Source: Euonymus europaeus
Lineage: Eukaryota > Streptophyta > Magnoliopsida > Celastrales > Celastraceae
NCBI GenBank assembly: GCA_963580455.1
Contig: OY756962.1
Location: 23,263,001 to 23,327,000 of the forward strand
Reading direction: 5' to 3'
DNA length: 64,000 bases
Shown in pieces: positions 22,910 through 34,929 of the stretch (position 1 is its first letter; the number at the start of each line of letters is the position of its first letter). Position numbers and translations under genes: made by a program. The notes under the pieces were generated by a model, which was not told the origin of the DNA, did no database searches, and saw only the letters and a list, made by a program, of their open reading frames with translations.

Positions 22910-24846
22910 TCACTTGATGGAGCTTTTGGAAGGAGGGTTAATGGGTGTTGGTGAAGTCTGTGTAGTTCGATACAGGACTTGAAGAAGATATTTGGCGAAT
23001 CGGTAAAGGTGTTGTGATTTTAGCTTTCTTGGCGCTCTGGGTGGCATCCTGATTGATAACCTTGTTTGAAGCACAGGGTTATCAATATTATGAATCTTCC
23101 GTGATCCATCAACCACGATTACAGAGCCTACACAATCTGGCCAATGAAGACTAAATTTGCATTCTGATTCTGGACATTCAAGCGACATTTTTTTGCATTT
23201 ACTATTGCAAGAGCTGCACTGAAGGTAGTTGCGATTTCTTCTGACGAAAGTAAGAGGGTGCTGATGAGCATCGCATGTATAAGTGCTTCCTAACTTGATG
23301 AAAGGGTAATCGCTGAGAGCGCATGAAGGATGAGCAGCATAGTCACATTTAGCACAATAGTAGAGTACCAGTACTCGGGAGATCTTGGCTCTTCGCAAAT
23401 GTCACAATAGTACTCATCAGAAGCATCATCAATATTATGATAAGTGAGCCTCAGAGGATGTTCTTCAAGCCAGTACTTCGCAGTAAGTGGTAATGTAGCA
23501 CATCTATAGTCCAAAGTGAAGGGGCAGTCCCTGCATTTGAAAAAACAGGTTCCTTGGGAACCACAAGCTTTGCAATTGTACTTATCACTTATGGTAAGAT
23601 TTATAAGGTGGTCGTGCCCATCGTGTTTGAATCTGTATGGAAGTGAAGCACAGCGGAGATCGATTTTGAAGTCACAGTATTCACAAAAATAGCTGAAGCC
23701 ATGGCAAAATTCATGACAAGCACTACATCTGAAAATTCCATTCACTATAGAAGCCTTTGGAAGGAGGGGCTCGGGAAATTTATCAAGCAGGTGCCCAAAA
23801 AAGGGATCAAGTGATGATGCCTTTGGAAGTAGTGTCAAGTTGTGTTGGTCAAGCCGGTGTTTAATCTGTCGAGGCAATTCAATGCAGCTCTTATGGAGTG
23901 TAAAAGCACACTCTTCACACTTGTAAAATGGAGAAGATGAGATGAGTAGGATGCATCCGTCACAACGTTTATCCTCAGCAGTTTCATTGACTAGGATCAA
24001 GTTATGTTGATGGATGACCTGCGAATTATCAATCTGTAACTCATTTTGATCTACAGCGGCAATCTTCTTGAGTGCGGAGAGAATTGGCTCTAGATCATCT
24101 TCATCTACTTGCTGATCGCATGGTTCTTCACTTGAAATATCATTGTCAATTCCACAATTTACATGGACAACAAACTTGCAATCATGACAATAGTAACTCC
24201 CGTAAGTTGTGTTCACTGTCTCTTGACAAATTCCGCAATCCCAATTGAAAGAATCATTTTCTTCTTCTTGAATGAAGTAACAATAGATCATGGTGTGGTC
24301 ATGGTGCAGTATAGTAATTGTGTGTGGTAATGACATGCATTTCTCATGTACCAGAATATGACAAATGGTACATTGGATAGGGTGTGATTCCTCCTCAAGG
24401 CCGCAAGCGTTGCAGGTGAATGAATTTGAACTAATCAAGCGAATGAACTCGTGATCATAACTTTCAGGTTCAATTATGCAGCGTGGAAGCAAAGCGCAGG
24501 CCTTGTGAAGGTTGAAGAAGCAAGAAGAACAATGGTATACGAAGTTAGGAAGAGTATACTGACAGAAATCACAGTTATAGCTGCTGTAATATCTTGAGTA
24601 GTGTGGGTGTGAAGAAAAATGAGGATAAAGAATAAGAGGGTGTCGTCGATGCAAAGGGTGCTTAACCTGTTGAGGTAGCTCTGCGCAATAGTTGTGCAGG
24701 AAGAAACTGCAATCTCTGCAGCTGTAAACTGGACCTGTTATTGGTTCCCCACATCCGTAGCAAATGGTTTCTTTCCCATCATCTGTATGCTCTTCATCGA
24801 ACAGCATCAATTTGTGCTCATCGTGACTGAAATGATCGATCTCCAT
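22910..24846 (-). pseudogene. DC1 domain (Cys/His-rich C1) protein gene with a 2-nt frameshift
   Basis: A single-exon, plant-specific protein with repeated DC1 zinc-binding modules. Family members are implicated in stress and hormone responses, mostly without defined activity. From ATG 24846 the frame carries successive HxxC/CxxC modules such as CYGCGEPITGPVYSCRDCSF, CDFCQYTLPNFVYHC and CNACGLEEESHPIQC, up to YYCDICEEPRSPEYWYS. At about 23362-23366 the coding strand reads TACTGGTACTCTACTATTGT where family logic expects one dinucleotide fewer. The original frame runs into an early stop at 23290. The correct continuation (YYCAKCDYAAHPSC, then the final module CSSCNSKCKKMSLEC) lies in another frame and ends at 22910. 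The whole product would be about 640 aa. The intact part is 518 aa, so a truncated protein may still be made. A sequencing error is possible. Confidence 0.8.
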
Positions 24847-27800
24847 CTCACTCTCTTCCTTCCTCTCTCCACAAGTACTCTGTTATGTGTTGTCTGTCTT
24901 GGAGTGAGCTACTAAAAGTCAGCATAGTTGGTGAGAGGTAATTTTCTTTGCTGAAATCATTCATTTTTTTTACATATATAGTAAATGAAACCATTTGGAG
25001 GGTGATTGATTTCAAGACTTGGTTGATTAAGCAGTGCATTCTGCTTTAGATTGGCTTTATATATATATTATTGTTTATGTATATGTTTCCCCATCTCTTA
25101 GCTGGATTAGCCATAGCTTTTTAAATGACCAAACAAGCTAGAAGATCCCATTTCACACTGACTAAACTAGTGTGATTTTCTTGCAAAATGGGGCACAAAA
25201 ACAAACACTGTGATCTTGAAGAAAGAATCAATTACAGATCAATTCACCCGAAATGAGTACAAGGAACCAAACTTTAGATCAAAGCTGTATGTGAGATCCT
25301 GAAGAAGCCTAACCAAACAAAAACACTCACACCATCTATAAATAAGCAGCAAAATTAAAGAAACCAAGCCGTTTGGCTTCCAGTCGAATGAAAAAATTGA
25401 AACTCCGCCGTCTCGTTGGTTTACCCTGAATCCCAAAAATCACTTCGATGATAACAAAGCCTTTGGGTTCAAGTCCCCCTTCCCCTGAAATAACTAGTCT
25501 CTAGACCGAGATGAGGTGCCAAACCACAATATGCCCTTTCAACGGAAGAAATGGAATAACCTGATGCCTCGAATTCTGGAGAGTGATATTAACTAATGGC
25601 GTTGTTAAGATAACAACAAAAGTATGAAGTATGTGACTACGGATGAGAAAAATGAGTCATGCCTGATCAATATGATAGTGGCACGACAAATGAAGACTAC
25701 GTACCGATGCTCTTAGGGAGGCTGACTAGAGAATCAATACATTAATGAGAAGGGATAAATCCCAACCCCCAAGATAAATTCCAAACGCTCAATGCTAATG
25801 TCAAAGATTATGAATCCATCCCAATTGGGGATGATGAGATGCACGAGTATAACTACCAGTCAAATAAAGCGGATCCTTTTTTTCTTTTGAAAGAACCAAT
25901 CACAGAATTTCATCATATCCTTTCTAAGATCGTTCTAATTCGTCTCTTATTTACTAAGATAAACGATAGATCAATCGAGTAGATAATTTATAGATTTTAT
26001 TTTCTGCTATTAAAACCAATAAAAGATACCTTCGTATGAATAGATAACATGAGTGTTCTTAGAAATGAATAATCACTGCTTACGTGATTTTGAATCTAAT
26101 TGGAATAGAATAAGAAATATGTTTTATGGAAGACATAAAATAGCTCTATCGAGGAATTTATAATTGAGATATGAATAAACTAAATTGCCAAAATAGGGTT
26201 TTTGTATCAATTAAAAGACCACAAAAGATTTGTAGTTGATTAAAGGGGTCCGTTGAGCGCCTACTGGCTGTCATACTAGATCCGAACACTTGCCCCGAAT
26301 CGACTTCCAGATCATAATTGTTCTAGTAAATAACTAAAGTAGATAGATGGGAGATAGAATAGAAAGAAACGAATTTTAAATATCTCGCATAGGATCACTA
26401 ATTACTTGTTGGGCCGTAATTCATGCATCTCATCAGAGGAGTTTGATCTGATCTCAACTAAGAAGAAACGATTAACTTCATATTCAAAAATTAGTAATCT
26501 TATCACACTCCAACCCCCTGTATATAAGGAAAACTGAGGTACGCCTATAATACTTAACACTTGATTATTGAGGGCCTTTGAGATAGACACTAATGCGTCG
26601 CAATGCAATGCAAACGAGCCAAGAAGGGTCACCGTCTCTTTTTCTGTTCTTACAGGTTCAGGAGGTTCGCTAGTGATGTGCAGATCCTGTGAGAATCTCT
26701 CTGTTGCTTTTGCTAAGCAATTTATGATTTTTTTTAGGGTCGAAACTGAAATTACGAGGAAATAAATCTGATTGACGATTCATAAATGATCAAGTTGGGC
26801 GTTGAACTGTATCCTTAAAATTGATTTTTCTCCACACTTGCTTCTGGTAATCGGACACCAATCTTCCAGGATAAAATGATATCTATTACCAATCTCCTAG
26901 GATAAAATAATATCCACTACTAGGATAAGTTGGGCTAAAACCAAGAGTGTCGCCACAAGAGCATTGCTTCCAATGATAATGGAAGCCTAAATGTGCTGTT
27001 AATTAACTAATGGTGTTGATAAGATAAGAACAAAAGTATCACCTGAACCGTTTTACATCCCATGGGTAAGTATCCCAAGGGATCCCATACCTATGTGGCA
27101 CTGATGTGTCATTGTGATGTGGATGCTGACTGTATTTTTTTGAAAATCATGATAGACACATATACTCTCTCACATGTTAGTCACACACATACAGTCACTC
27201 TCTCTCATTCTCACATACGCTCTCTCTCTCTCTTCTAAACTTCTTTCTCTCACAAATTACTCTCTCCTTTAATGGCATCTTCGCCATCCGACCACCGTTC
27301 GGGCCGCCGTTGGTCTCAAAAGAACCATCACCTCCGGTAGACCAAAGCCCAGTCAAATATCAACCATCTAAGACCATTGTGGCGCCCGAAAAATCACCAA
27401 GAACGAAGGTGCCATTTACCACTTCAATCGTCAGATCCGGTTGTTTTCGGAAACGTTTTGGCAATCCGACACCACATATGTGTTCTCCGAAGAGAGGAGC
27501 ATCAGATCCATCAAAGTTTTTGCCAAAACACCACCATTTTTTTTTGACTCAGTTATGCATTTTTTCATTTTTGTATTTTTTCGTTGTTTTCTGATCTTCA
27601 TTCTTCATTTTTATTCCATTGATATTCAAACTTCTGTGAAATAAAGGTTTTTGTATGTATTGATTCAAAGAAATGTATTGATTTGAGACAAATGTGTTGC
27701 TGTATATTTATTTGATTATATTGTGTGTTATTCCATTGTAATCCTGAAATATGTATTGATTTGAGACAACTGGGTTCATGTTGTATGTTTATTTCATTGT

Positions 27801-27932
27801 AATCCAGAATTTATTTCTATCCATAGTTCATTGTAATCCAAAATTCATTTCAAAATAATGGAATAAATAACCTCAAACATCATAATTTTATAAAGCACAA
27901 TGAATTTCATTGTTTCTATTGTGGGTATGTTG
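24847..27932. other. Intergenic region, no confident gene
   Basis: Promoter side of the DC1 gene, followed by 3 kb of AT-rich sequence. A 37-bp segment (TTAACTAATGG...AACAAAAGTAT) occurs at about 25588 and again at about 27003 with few differences. TATATAAGG at 26520 and the surrounding sequence could be part of an old LTR, but no paired LTR was found. (TC)n-rich sequence lies at 27170-27250. Short open frames around 27260-27600 match nothing I know. Confidence 0.4.
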
Positions 27933-28420
27933 ATATGTTATTTCATTGCGTGTATGCTATTCCATTATGGGTATCTTATTTCATTGTGTTTTGTGTATTA
28001 TTCCATTGTGTTTTATATGTTATTCCATTGCGTGCATGTTATTCAATTATGAGTATGTTATTTCATTGTGTTTTGCGTATTATTCCATTGTGTTTTATTT
28101 GTTATTTCATTGCGTATATGTTATTCCATTGTGTTTACGTATTATTCCATTGTGTTTTATATGTTATTCCATTGTGTTTTACGTATTATTCCATTGTGTT
28201 TTATATGCTATTCCATTGTGTTTTACGTATTATTCCATTATTTTTTATATGTTATTCCATTGTGTTTTATATGTTATTTCATTGAATGTATGATATTCCA
28301 TTGTGGGTATGTTATTTCACTGTGTTTTGCGTGTTATTCCATTATATTTTATATGTTATTCCATTGCTGTGTGTTATTCCCTTGTTTATATTTTATTCCA
28401 GTGTTTTATATGTTATTTCA
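27933..28420. repeat. Minisatellite with a unit of about 22 bp
   Basis: More than 20 imperfect tandem copies of a unit built on TTATTCCATTGTGTTTTA plus TATG or CGTA. Because the unit is not a multiple of three, open frames with repeated Phe/Cys/Ile/Val/Leu patterns occur in all three forward frames. They are by-products, not genes. Related TTCCATTGTAATCC motifs just upstream (27728-27850) suggest where the array arose. Confidence 0.85.
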
Positions 28421-29007
28421 TAGTCAATCTCATTGTAGCAAAACAATGGAATAACGCTTGAGCCGATAAAACATATCGACAACGGATCTTGTTAGAAAGA
28501 GTTTCGCATACTGATTCCGAATATATAATTTTTTCATAAATCTAACATATATTTTAGGAGATAAATCATTTTGAAATTCTAATTTTTTGAAAAAAATGAA
28601 AGTTTAGGTGAGAAAATGTTGCTTTGGTTGCCACACCTCTCCCAAAATTCAAATTTTTCTATGTCAATATATATATATATATATATGTGTGTGTGTCTCA
28701 GATTCAAATTTGCCAAATCATCTCGTCCAGTCAGCATGCCACATATGAAATGGGATACCATGCATGAGACCTTTAGTCATGGGATGTATATCATTTTCCA
28801 AGTATCACTGATCTAACCATCTGTTTTTTTGAAGGAAACAACATATAGACCATGAAGTAGACGACAAGAACTGAAATATCTTTTGTCTCCTCTGAGCAAT
28901 TTGAAGAAAATGTAATGCAAAGTTGCAGATTTATTTAAACAGGATGAAACGCAAAGTTAAAGTTTCATCTTTAACATCCTCACCTAAATTTTTCCTAGCA
29001 TTCTGTC
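28421..29007. other. P450 upstream region with a (TA)n(TG)n microsatellite
   Basis: A compound (AT)n(GT)n microsatellite lies at about 28668-28697. The last 100 bases before the P450 ATG include a TTATTTAAA TATA-like sequence near 28930. No other gene was seen. Confidence 0.45.
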
Positions 29008-29551
29008 ATGGACCAACAATTGCTATATTTCTCGATCCTTGTCAGCTTCATCATTTTCTTTATATTTATGGTGCTGAAAGTGTGGAAGAGATTTGATGAG
29101 CCAACTTTGAATCTGCCTCCAGGACCATGGAAGCTACCCTTTATAGGACACTTGCACCAATTGGTTGGCTCTCCACCTCATCATGCTCTACGAGACTTGG
29201 CCACAAAGCATGGAGCCTTGATGCACCTGCAACTGGGAGAAATTGCAACCTTTGTTGTTTCCTCTGCAGAATATGCTCAAGAGGTAATGAAAACTCACGA
29301 TATTACCTTTGCTTCAAGGCCCCAAGTGGAAGGTGTAGCAAAAGTCGTAACTTATGGGTGCAAAAGCATTTCTTTTGCACCATATGGTGAATATTGGAGG
29401 CAAGTACGGAAAATTTGTGTTATGGAGCTTTTGAGCGTGAACTGCAGTGGCGTTCCTGAGATTTGGGGGGCCCTGGGCGAACTCTTGAAAAGGGGCCCCC
29501 TTTTAAAATGCTATCGTATATCTTAAAAAAAATTGACTATAAGGTATAATA

Positions 29552-29719
29552 TTATTCAAATACGGCTCTTCTAGCATTTTGAGATTCAAAATCATTAATT
29601 ATAGTAGTATAATCAATCTTTTCTGCTAAATTACATTCAATAGATAACATTGCTAACCCATTTAACCTTTCTTGTAACATGATAAATCGAAGGTATGACT
29701 TTATTAACTTCAATTTTGA
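29552..29719 (-). pseudogene. hAT transposase dimerisation-domain fragment inside the P450 insertion
   Basis: The minus-strand frame reads SKLKLIKSYLRFIMLQERL, then NGLAMLSIE and IDYTTIINDFESQNARR, ending AVFE and stop. This is the C-terminal part of the hATC dimerisation domain of Tip100-type transposases. The frame is open for about 55 codons with a stop just upstream (near 29722). The catalytic domain is absent. It identifies the host element as an internal-deletion derivative of an autonomous hAT. Confidence 0.75.
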
Positions 29720-30459
29720 CTACTCATTATGCTTAAATTGATAAATTACTTATCAATTAAATAATGAAATCACTCAATTAACAAAGCCACAGTGGCACGG
29801 TCCACGCTCCACACAAGCACAAATGCAGCAAATTGCCAAATCTAACTAAATTAATCAAATAATCAGCAGGTAACAAGGCAACAAATCAACTAAATTAAGA
29901 AAAAAAATCAGCAAGTAACAAAGAAACAAATCAAATGAGGATTGAGGAGCGAAAACACCTAAGCTGCCCAGCAAGACAGCTCCATAGGCTCGCTGCCGCA
30001 GCAACTCAGCAAGTCAGCCAGCAACTGAGCACTTGAGCAATGAGCAACCACTAGTCCACTACTAGCTCCCACCAGCACCAGGCACCACCGCACCAGCCAC
30101 CAGTGAGCAGCCCACCACCAGCCAGCGGCAGCGCCCAGGCGACCCAGCAAGCAGCAACTAGAACCAGACGAGCGGAGACGACGACGCGCACGCGGAGTGA
30201 CCAAAAAATCAAAAATAGACTAATAGAGAGACGTTGCAGGTTGCCCGTTGGAGACAGAGAGTGGAAAGTGAGACAGATGAGACGAGAGAGTCCAAATTCC
30301 AAAAGAGACAAATTAGGCAAATTAGGGCTTGTAGTAGTCAAATTGACCAATTGAGCCTTTGTAGGTAAATTAAAGTCATAACTTTTATCATTGGACTTAA
30401 AATTGGAGGGCCCAATTTTGAGTATGAAAAATGAAAAAAAAAATATATGTTAGAACTTG

Positions 30460-30518
30460 GGCTCGAACCACTGTCCACTGTATTAAAAATTTAAAATATC
30501 AACTTTGCCGTTAGACCA
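30460..30518 (-). other. tRNA-like A-box/B-box pair inside the hAT element
   Basis: On the minus strand TGGTCTAACGG (30508-30518) matches a pol III A box and GGTTCGAGCC (30460-30469) a B box, about 40 nt apart and bracketed by GGCTCG and CGAGCC. The intervening sequence does not give a normal anticodon arm. I read it as a tRNA-derived relic, not a tRNA gene. Confidence 0.4.
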
Positions 30519-31898
30519 CGAGCCAAATAACAACGCAATGGTTATAAACAATAAATCTTATACATATATTAAAATATATTAGTATTAAAAAAAAATTTAG
30601 GGGCCCCCCGAATTTTGGGGGCCCTGGGCGGCCGCCCCTCTCGCCCCTCCTCAGGAACGCCACTGGCGTGAAGCGGGTCCAATCGTTCCGATCGATAGGA
30701 GAACAAGAGACTTCAAGGTTGATCAAGTGGATTTCCTCCAAAGCAGGAACATCAATCAACTTGACTCACGAAGTTACCTCATCAACCTGTACGTTGAATT
30801 CAAGGTTGGCGTTTAGTAGTGATGAATCTCGAGACCAGCAAGAGTTCATTTCACTTATGCATCGTATTCTGGAGATAGCATCTGGATTTACTATAGCAGA
30901 CTTGTTTCCTTCACTGCCGTTTCTTCAACTGATGAGTGGGATGAGTTCTAAAGTTAGAAAACTACATAATCAATTTGACAAGATTCTCGGAAGCATTATT
31001 GACGAACACCGAAAGACTCGGGCCGCATCAGGTACTGGAAAATGTAAAGAAAATGAAGATTTAGTTGATGTTCTTATCAAGTATCATGAGCAGAATGACC
31101 TTCAGTTTTCGCTATCGATCGACAAAATCAAAGCAGTAATTGTGGTTAGTATATATATTTTTGTTACCAATTGCAGGTGCAACATGTAATGACCTATTTT
31201 GAATCAAATACTTTCATTAGGATTGGATATGGCAGTTAATATAGTTAATAAAATTTGTGATTTTTTAGGACATTTATATTGGTGGATCCGTAACATCTTC
31301 GACGGTAATTGATTGGGCAATGACAGAAATGATCAGAAACCCAAGAGTGATGGAGAAGGCACAAGCTGAGGTGAGACAAGTTTTTGATAGAGGAGCAAGT
31401 GTTGACGAAACAGGCATTCCTGAATTTAAGTATTTGAAGCTGGTCATTAAAGAAACAATGAGACTACATCCTCCAGTTCCCTTACTACTTCCAAGAGAAA
31501 ATTCTGAAAGGTGTGAGATTAATGGATATGTAATACCAGCCAAAACCAGAGTAATTGTGAATGCTTGGGCTATTGGAAGAGATTCCAGGTACTGGCCTCA
31601 TGAAGCTGAGAAATTCTATCCGGAGAGATTCCTAGATAGTCCTATTGACTACAAGGGAACCAACTTCGAATTTATCCCGTTTGGTGCTGGAAGGAGGATG
31701 TGTCATGGAATGACTCTTGGCCTCGCCAATCTCGAGCTTCAACTCTCGCAGTTGTTGTACTATTTTGATTGGAAACTGCCCGACGGATTAATGCCAGAAG
31801 GTCTCGACATGGCAGAGGACTTTGGTGCATCGGCTCGGAGAACGGATGATTTGTACTTAATTCCTACTCCGTATTGTCCTTCACCTGCTTTTAATTAA

Positions 31899-32431
31899 AC
31901 TTGTAACAGCGTTGTCTACCGTTAAGTTTGTTTATGTATCACATTCCTCTTCCGTATTTTCTAGTTTATGAAATTGCGAGACTTTTGATTGCTAACCTAA
32001 TGAGTGTGAGAACAGCGTGAGATGAGTATTATCATTATTAATATGAAGTGAAGCGTGATCATGAGTTAGGATTTTCATTGTAATTATTTATTACTAAGAT
32101 GCAAAATAATCTTTTGAATATCAAAACTCATTATCCCTTGCGTAGATTAGCCAATCTTATCATCTTGGTGAAAGCTTGGCGAATCTCATACAAAAACATC
32201 AGAGATGCAGACAGCGAAAAAGTCAAAAGAGGAGTCTTACCTAGCTAACAGTTTAAAACGTAAGCCTGAAGGTGATGTTAAGAAAACAACAAAACTAGTA
32301 GTAGCATAGGCATACAATGAATGAAGTCGACAACAAAGTTGCACATTTATTTATTATAATACCTTCATCTAAAATTTAATTATTAATGCAGACAGTTAAA
32401 CATAAGAGAGTAAAACACAAGTTCATCAATG
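31899..32431. other. Short spacer between the convergent P450 and terpene synthase genes
   Basis: Contains the 3' ends of both genes. The P450 stop and the terpene synthase stop relic are only 533 bp apart, so before the CACTA insertion the two genes were tightly tail-to-tail. No further feature was seen. Confidence 0.5.
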
Positions 32432-34331
32432 TTACATAGGAATTTTATCAATGAACATAGTAGTTATGAAACCCTTCATATATTCTGGTTCTGTCACTAC
32501 CAGAAAACTGCATTTTAGTGACGGAACATGAATTTTCCGTCACTAATATATTTAGGGACGGAATTTGAGACGGAAAATTTTCCGTCACAAAAACAGCTGT
32601 CGCAAAATTTTGTGACGGAATTTTGCGACGGAAAACTTTTGGGACGGAATTTCGTGACGGAAAATTTCCGTCCCTAAATTAGTGACGGAATTATCCGTAA
32701 CTAAATTAGGGACGGAAATTTAGGGACGGAAATTCCGTCCCTAAATAAATAAAATATTATTAAAATTTATATAATAAAACATATTAATTATATAATTAGA
32801 GACGGGAATTTCCGTCGCTAATTAGCGACAGCTATTAGTGACGGGATTTTCGTCTCTAATATCTTTTCATAATTATATAATAAAAAATTATTTAATAATT
32901 TATTAATAAATATTTAAACTGATTATTTTTCAAATGCTAATTTATTGTTAATAATTTAACCCTTTTTATTTAATTATTCTGCATATAATTAAAACCCATA
33001 TAATTAAATTATTATAATAGAATTAAAATGCAAAGTATTTCCAATAAAATTTAAAAATGTTAAATTTACAATTAGTTTTATTATACAAAAGACGACCTAT
33101 GCATCTAATCATCCTTGCTAGAGAAATTGGCTTCCTCAACGACATCATTATTGGGGTCCTATGGCCGAGACTGGGACAGTGGATCTTGTCCTAAATCTTG
33201 CAGCTCTTGCCTCGGATGCAATACCATTGAAATATTGAATAGCATATAAAATATGAATCGAGAAAAAATGATCTAAAGAATCCACGATCTATTGATGATT
33301 GGTTCGTGATGACTGAATCTTCTTGGTTGCACCTAGAATTGCTGGCAATGGCAACAATTGACAGAATCTTATCATCCATGAACCTATGAAAACAAATGGA
33401 CATGATGAGTTAGTGACATGGATAACATAACACAATATACCATCGACAACCTCAATGAAAACAATATACATTTCTATATTTGCTTCAAAGAGGTTAGAAT
33501 TCACAATAACTCCACCTGCAAACGTTATGGCACAGTTTCATGAGGAGGAAGAATAACCTTTAGATCATCATTTACCTTGCTTTTCTTCCCTCTCTTCCTC
33601 CACAGAGGATTCCTGCCTGTAGAATCAATGGGCTTTTTTTTCTCTTACCCGGTTGTAATTTAATGAGTTCAGCAGATGAATTAACAAAGACAATGAGAGA
33701 AGGTGGACTAAGTGGAGACTGACAGCCCCTTGGCTCAGCATGAGTCTCACACAACTGCATGGTAGAGTTCAAGAATGGAACAATTGAAAACTTAACCACT
33801 TGTTTGCCTAAGAAGAACATAACAAGATACGTCATAGCCAGATGAGGCTGGATATTGAAATAATTTATAGTCAAAAAAAGGCCATATCTGAGTCGAGAAA
33901 CGAAGCAGATAGCAGGCAACCAGATTTGAAGAAATTGTGTGAAGCAGAAAGGAACCACAGTTCACATAATCTTGTATTATTGAAGAAGAACCACTATCAC
34001 CAGTAGAAGTCCAAGGAGAGATACCCTCATGCACCAGCAGAGAAACGAACCCAGGGACTTCATATACCCAAATCATTAGCATCCAACTCCCCATAAATTG
34101 TAAAGTGATGCAATCTACATATTCAAAATTTAAAATTAATTTCATTAGCATTCAAAAACTAAGAGATTTAATTCGTTGCCATGCCACAATTAGAACAGTA
34201 AAATAATCAAACAGAAATGATGGAACAAAATAAATAAATAAAAATAAGAAGGATTACCAACACGGAGGTGGTATTGATGAACATAAGGTATTGATGAAAG
34301 AGAGTAAATCATAGAGTATAGAGGAAAGAAC

Positions 34332-34416
34332 CTTCATCTTCAGCGATGGAGATTGTTGAGAGCCTGAATCGATCCCGTAGGATTTCGCTCACCGAGTCAT
34401 CTCCGTCTCTCTCCAT
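34332..34416 (-). pseudogene. MHF1/CENP-S-like first exon captured in the CACTA element
   Basis: From ATG 34416 the minus strand encodes MERDGDDSVSEILRDRFRLS followed by TISIAEDE, then a possible donor (GTTCTT at 34331). The block ILRDRFRLSTISIAE matches, from memory, the start of plant MHF1 (CENP-S), a histone-fold cofactor of FANCM. Upstream sequence (34417-34760) looks like a gene leader. The following histone-fold exons were not found between 33060 and 34300, where other intron-like and exon-like stretches match nothing I know. It is therefore a captured fragment rather than a gene. The assignment rests on a short match. Confidence 0.5.
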
Positions 34417-34929
34417 ATCCAGGGTAGTGGCTCTGGTAGAAGGAATGAGGCCTGCACAAAAAGGGAAATGAAGTTGACACTTTGATAGAGAGATGGGAAG
34501 AAACGAAATCCAACACGGCATCATAAACTGTATTTGTTGAAGCAAATAAAGCAACGAAAACAAAAGATATTGATTGATAGGGTTTGGGGTGAGACACGGG
34601 GTGGTTTTTTTGAAGTTGGAGGAGGCGATTAGGATTTAGGGGAGAGGCGATTAGGGTTAGATCCAACCCTCTGAAATGGATTTTGACTTCAAATGAAATC
34701 GGGCGGCTTAATGAAATTTTTGAACGAGGAGCTGGGCGGCTAGGTTTTGAGAATTTTGGAGTCAAAATTCTTATAATTAATTAAACAATTTTAATAAATT
34801 AAATTATAAGACAAATTTAGTTACAGGATTGTCTGGTAAAATATAATACAATTTTATAAGGTTGGTTTAGTAAATTAATTAGCTTATAATATATTAAATT
34901 ATAAAACAATTTTTGAAGTAAATTTTCGA

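Larger units (their letters stand above)
29445..30665. mobile_element. Non-autonomous hAT (Tip100-like) transposon in the P450 exon
   Basis: Perfect 16-bp terminal inverted repeats: CAGTGGCGTTCCTGAG at the left, its complement ending at 30665 at the right. Subterminal GGGGGCCCTGGGCG blocks are typical of Tip100-like hAT elements. GCGTGAA lies at both flanks (29435-29441 and 30666-30672); the left copy is separated from the element by CTG. So the 8-bp target duplication expected for hAT is imperfect. At 1221 bp it is too short to be autonomous, but it retains a transposase C-terminal piece on the minus strand. Confidence 0.88.
29008..31898 (+). pseudogene. CYP71-type cytochrome P450, exon 1 disrupted by a hAT transposon
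   Basis: An ER-anchored haem monooxygenase of the plant CYP71 clan. Many relatives oxidise terpenoids, but the substrate cannot be read here. Exon 1 runs from 29008 (hydrophobic anchor, then [17 protein letters not shown] and [15 protein letters not shown]) to MELLSV, where a 1.2-kb element (29445-30665) interrupts it. The frame resumes with KRVQSFRSIGEQE at 30671 and continues to 31144. Intron 31145-31268; exon 2 31269-31898. Exon 2 contains the I-helix [26 protein letters not shown] (ExxR), PERF, and the haem loop [10 protein letters not shown] with the Cys ligand (His replaces the usual Pro after Cys). Without the element the product would be about 512 aa, normal for the family. Translation into the element stops at 29525. 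Outside the insertion no lesion was seen, which suggests recent inactivation. Confidence 0.88.

Noticed and set aside
25400..26800. Possible organellar DNA insertion or solo LTR
   Set aside because: Some AT-rich stretches looked organelle-like and a TATATAAGG lies at 26520, but no organellar gene or paired LTR ends could be identified.
27935..28454. Three overlapping open frames of 115-128 codons with Phe/Cys/Ile/Val/Leu-rich repeated sequence
   Set aside because: They are the 22-bp minisatellite read in different frames; no start context, no family and no splice context.
30103..30354. Ala/Arg-rich open frame in the GC-rich part of the hAT element
   Set aside because: It lies wholly in transposon sequence, has no similarity to known proteins and arises from GC-rich composition.
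33191..34151. Functional gene on the minus strand inside the CACTA element
   Set aside because: Several exon-like pieces exist but no continuous conserved protein could be assembled; treated as captured or non-coding sequence.
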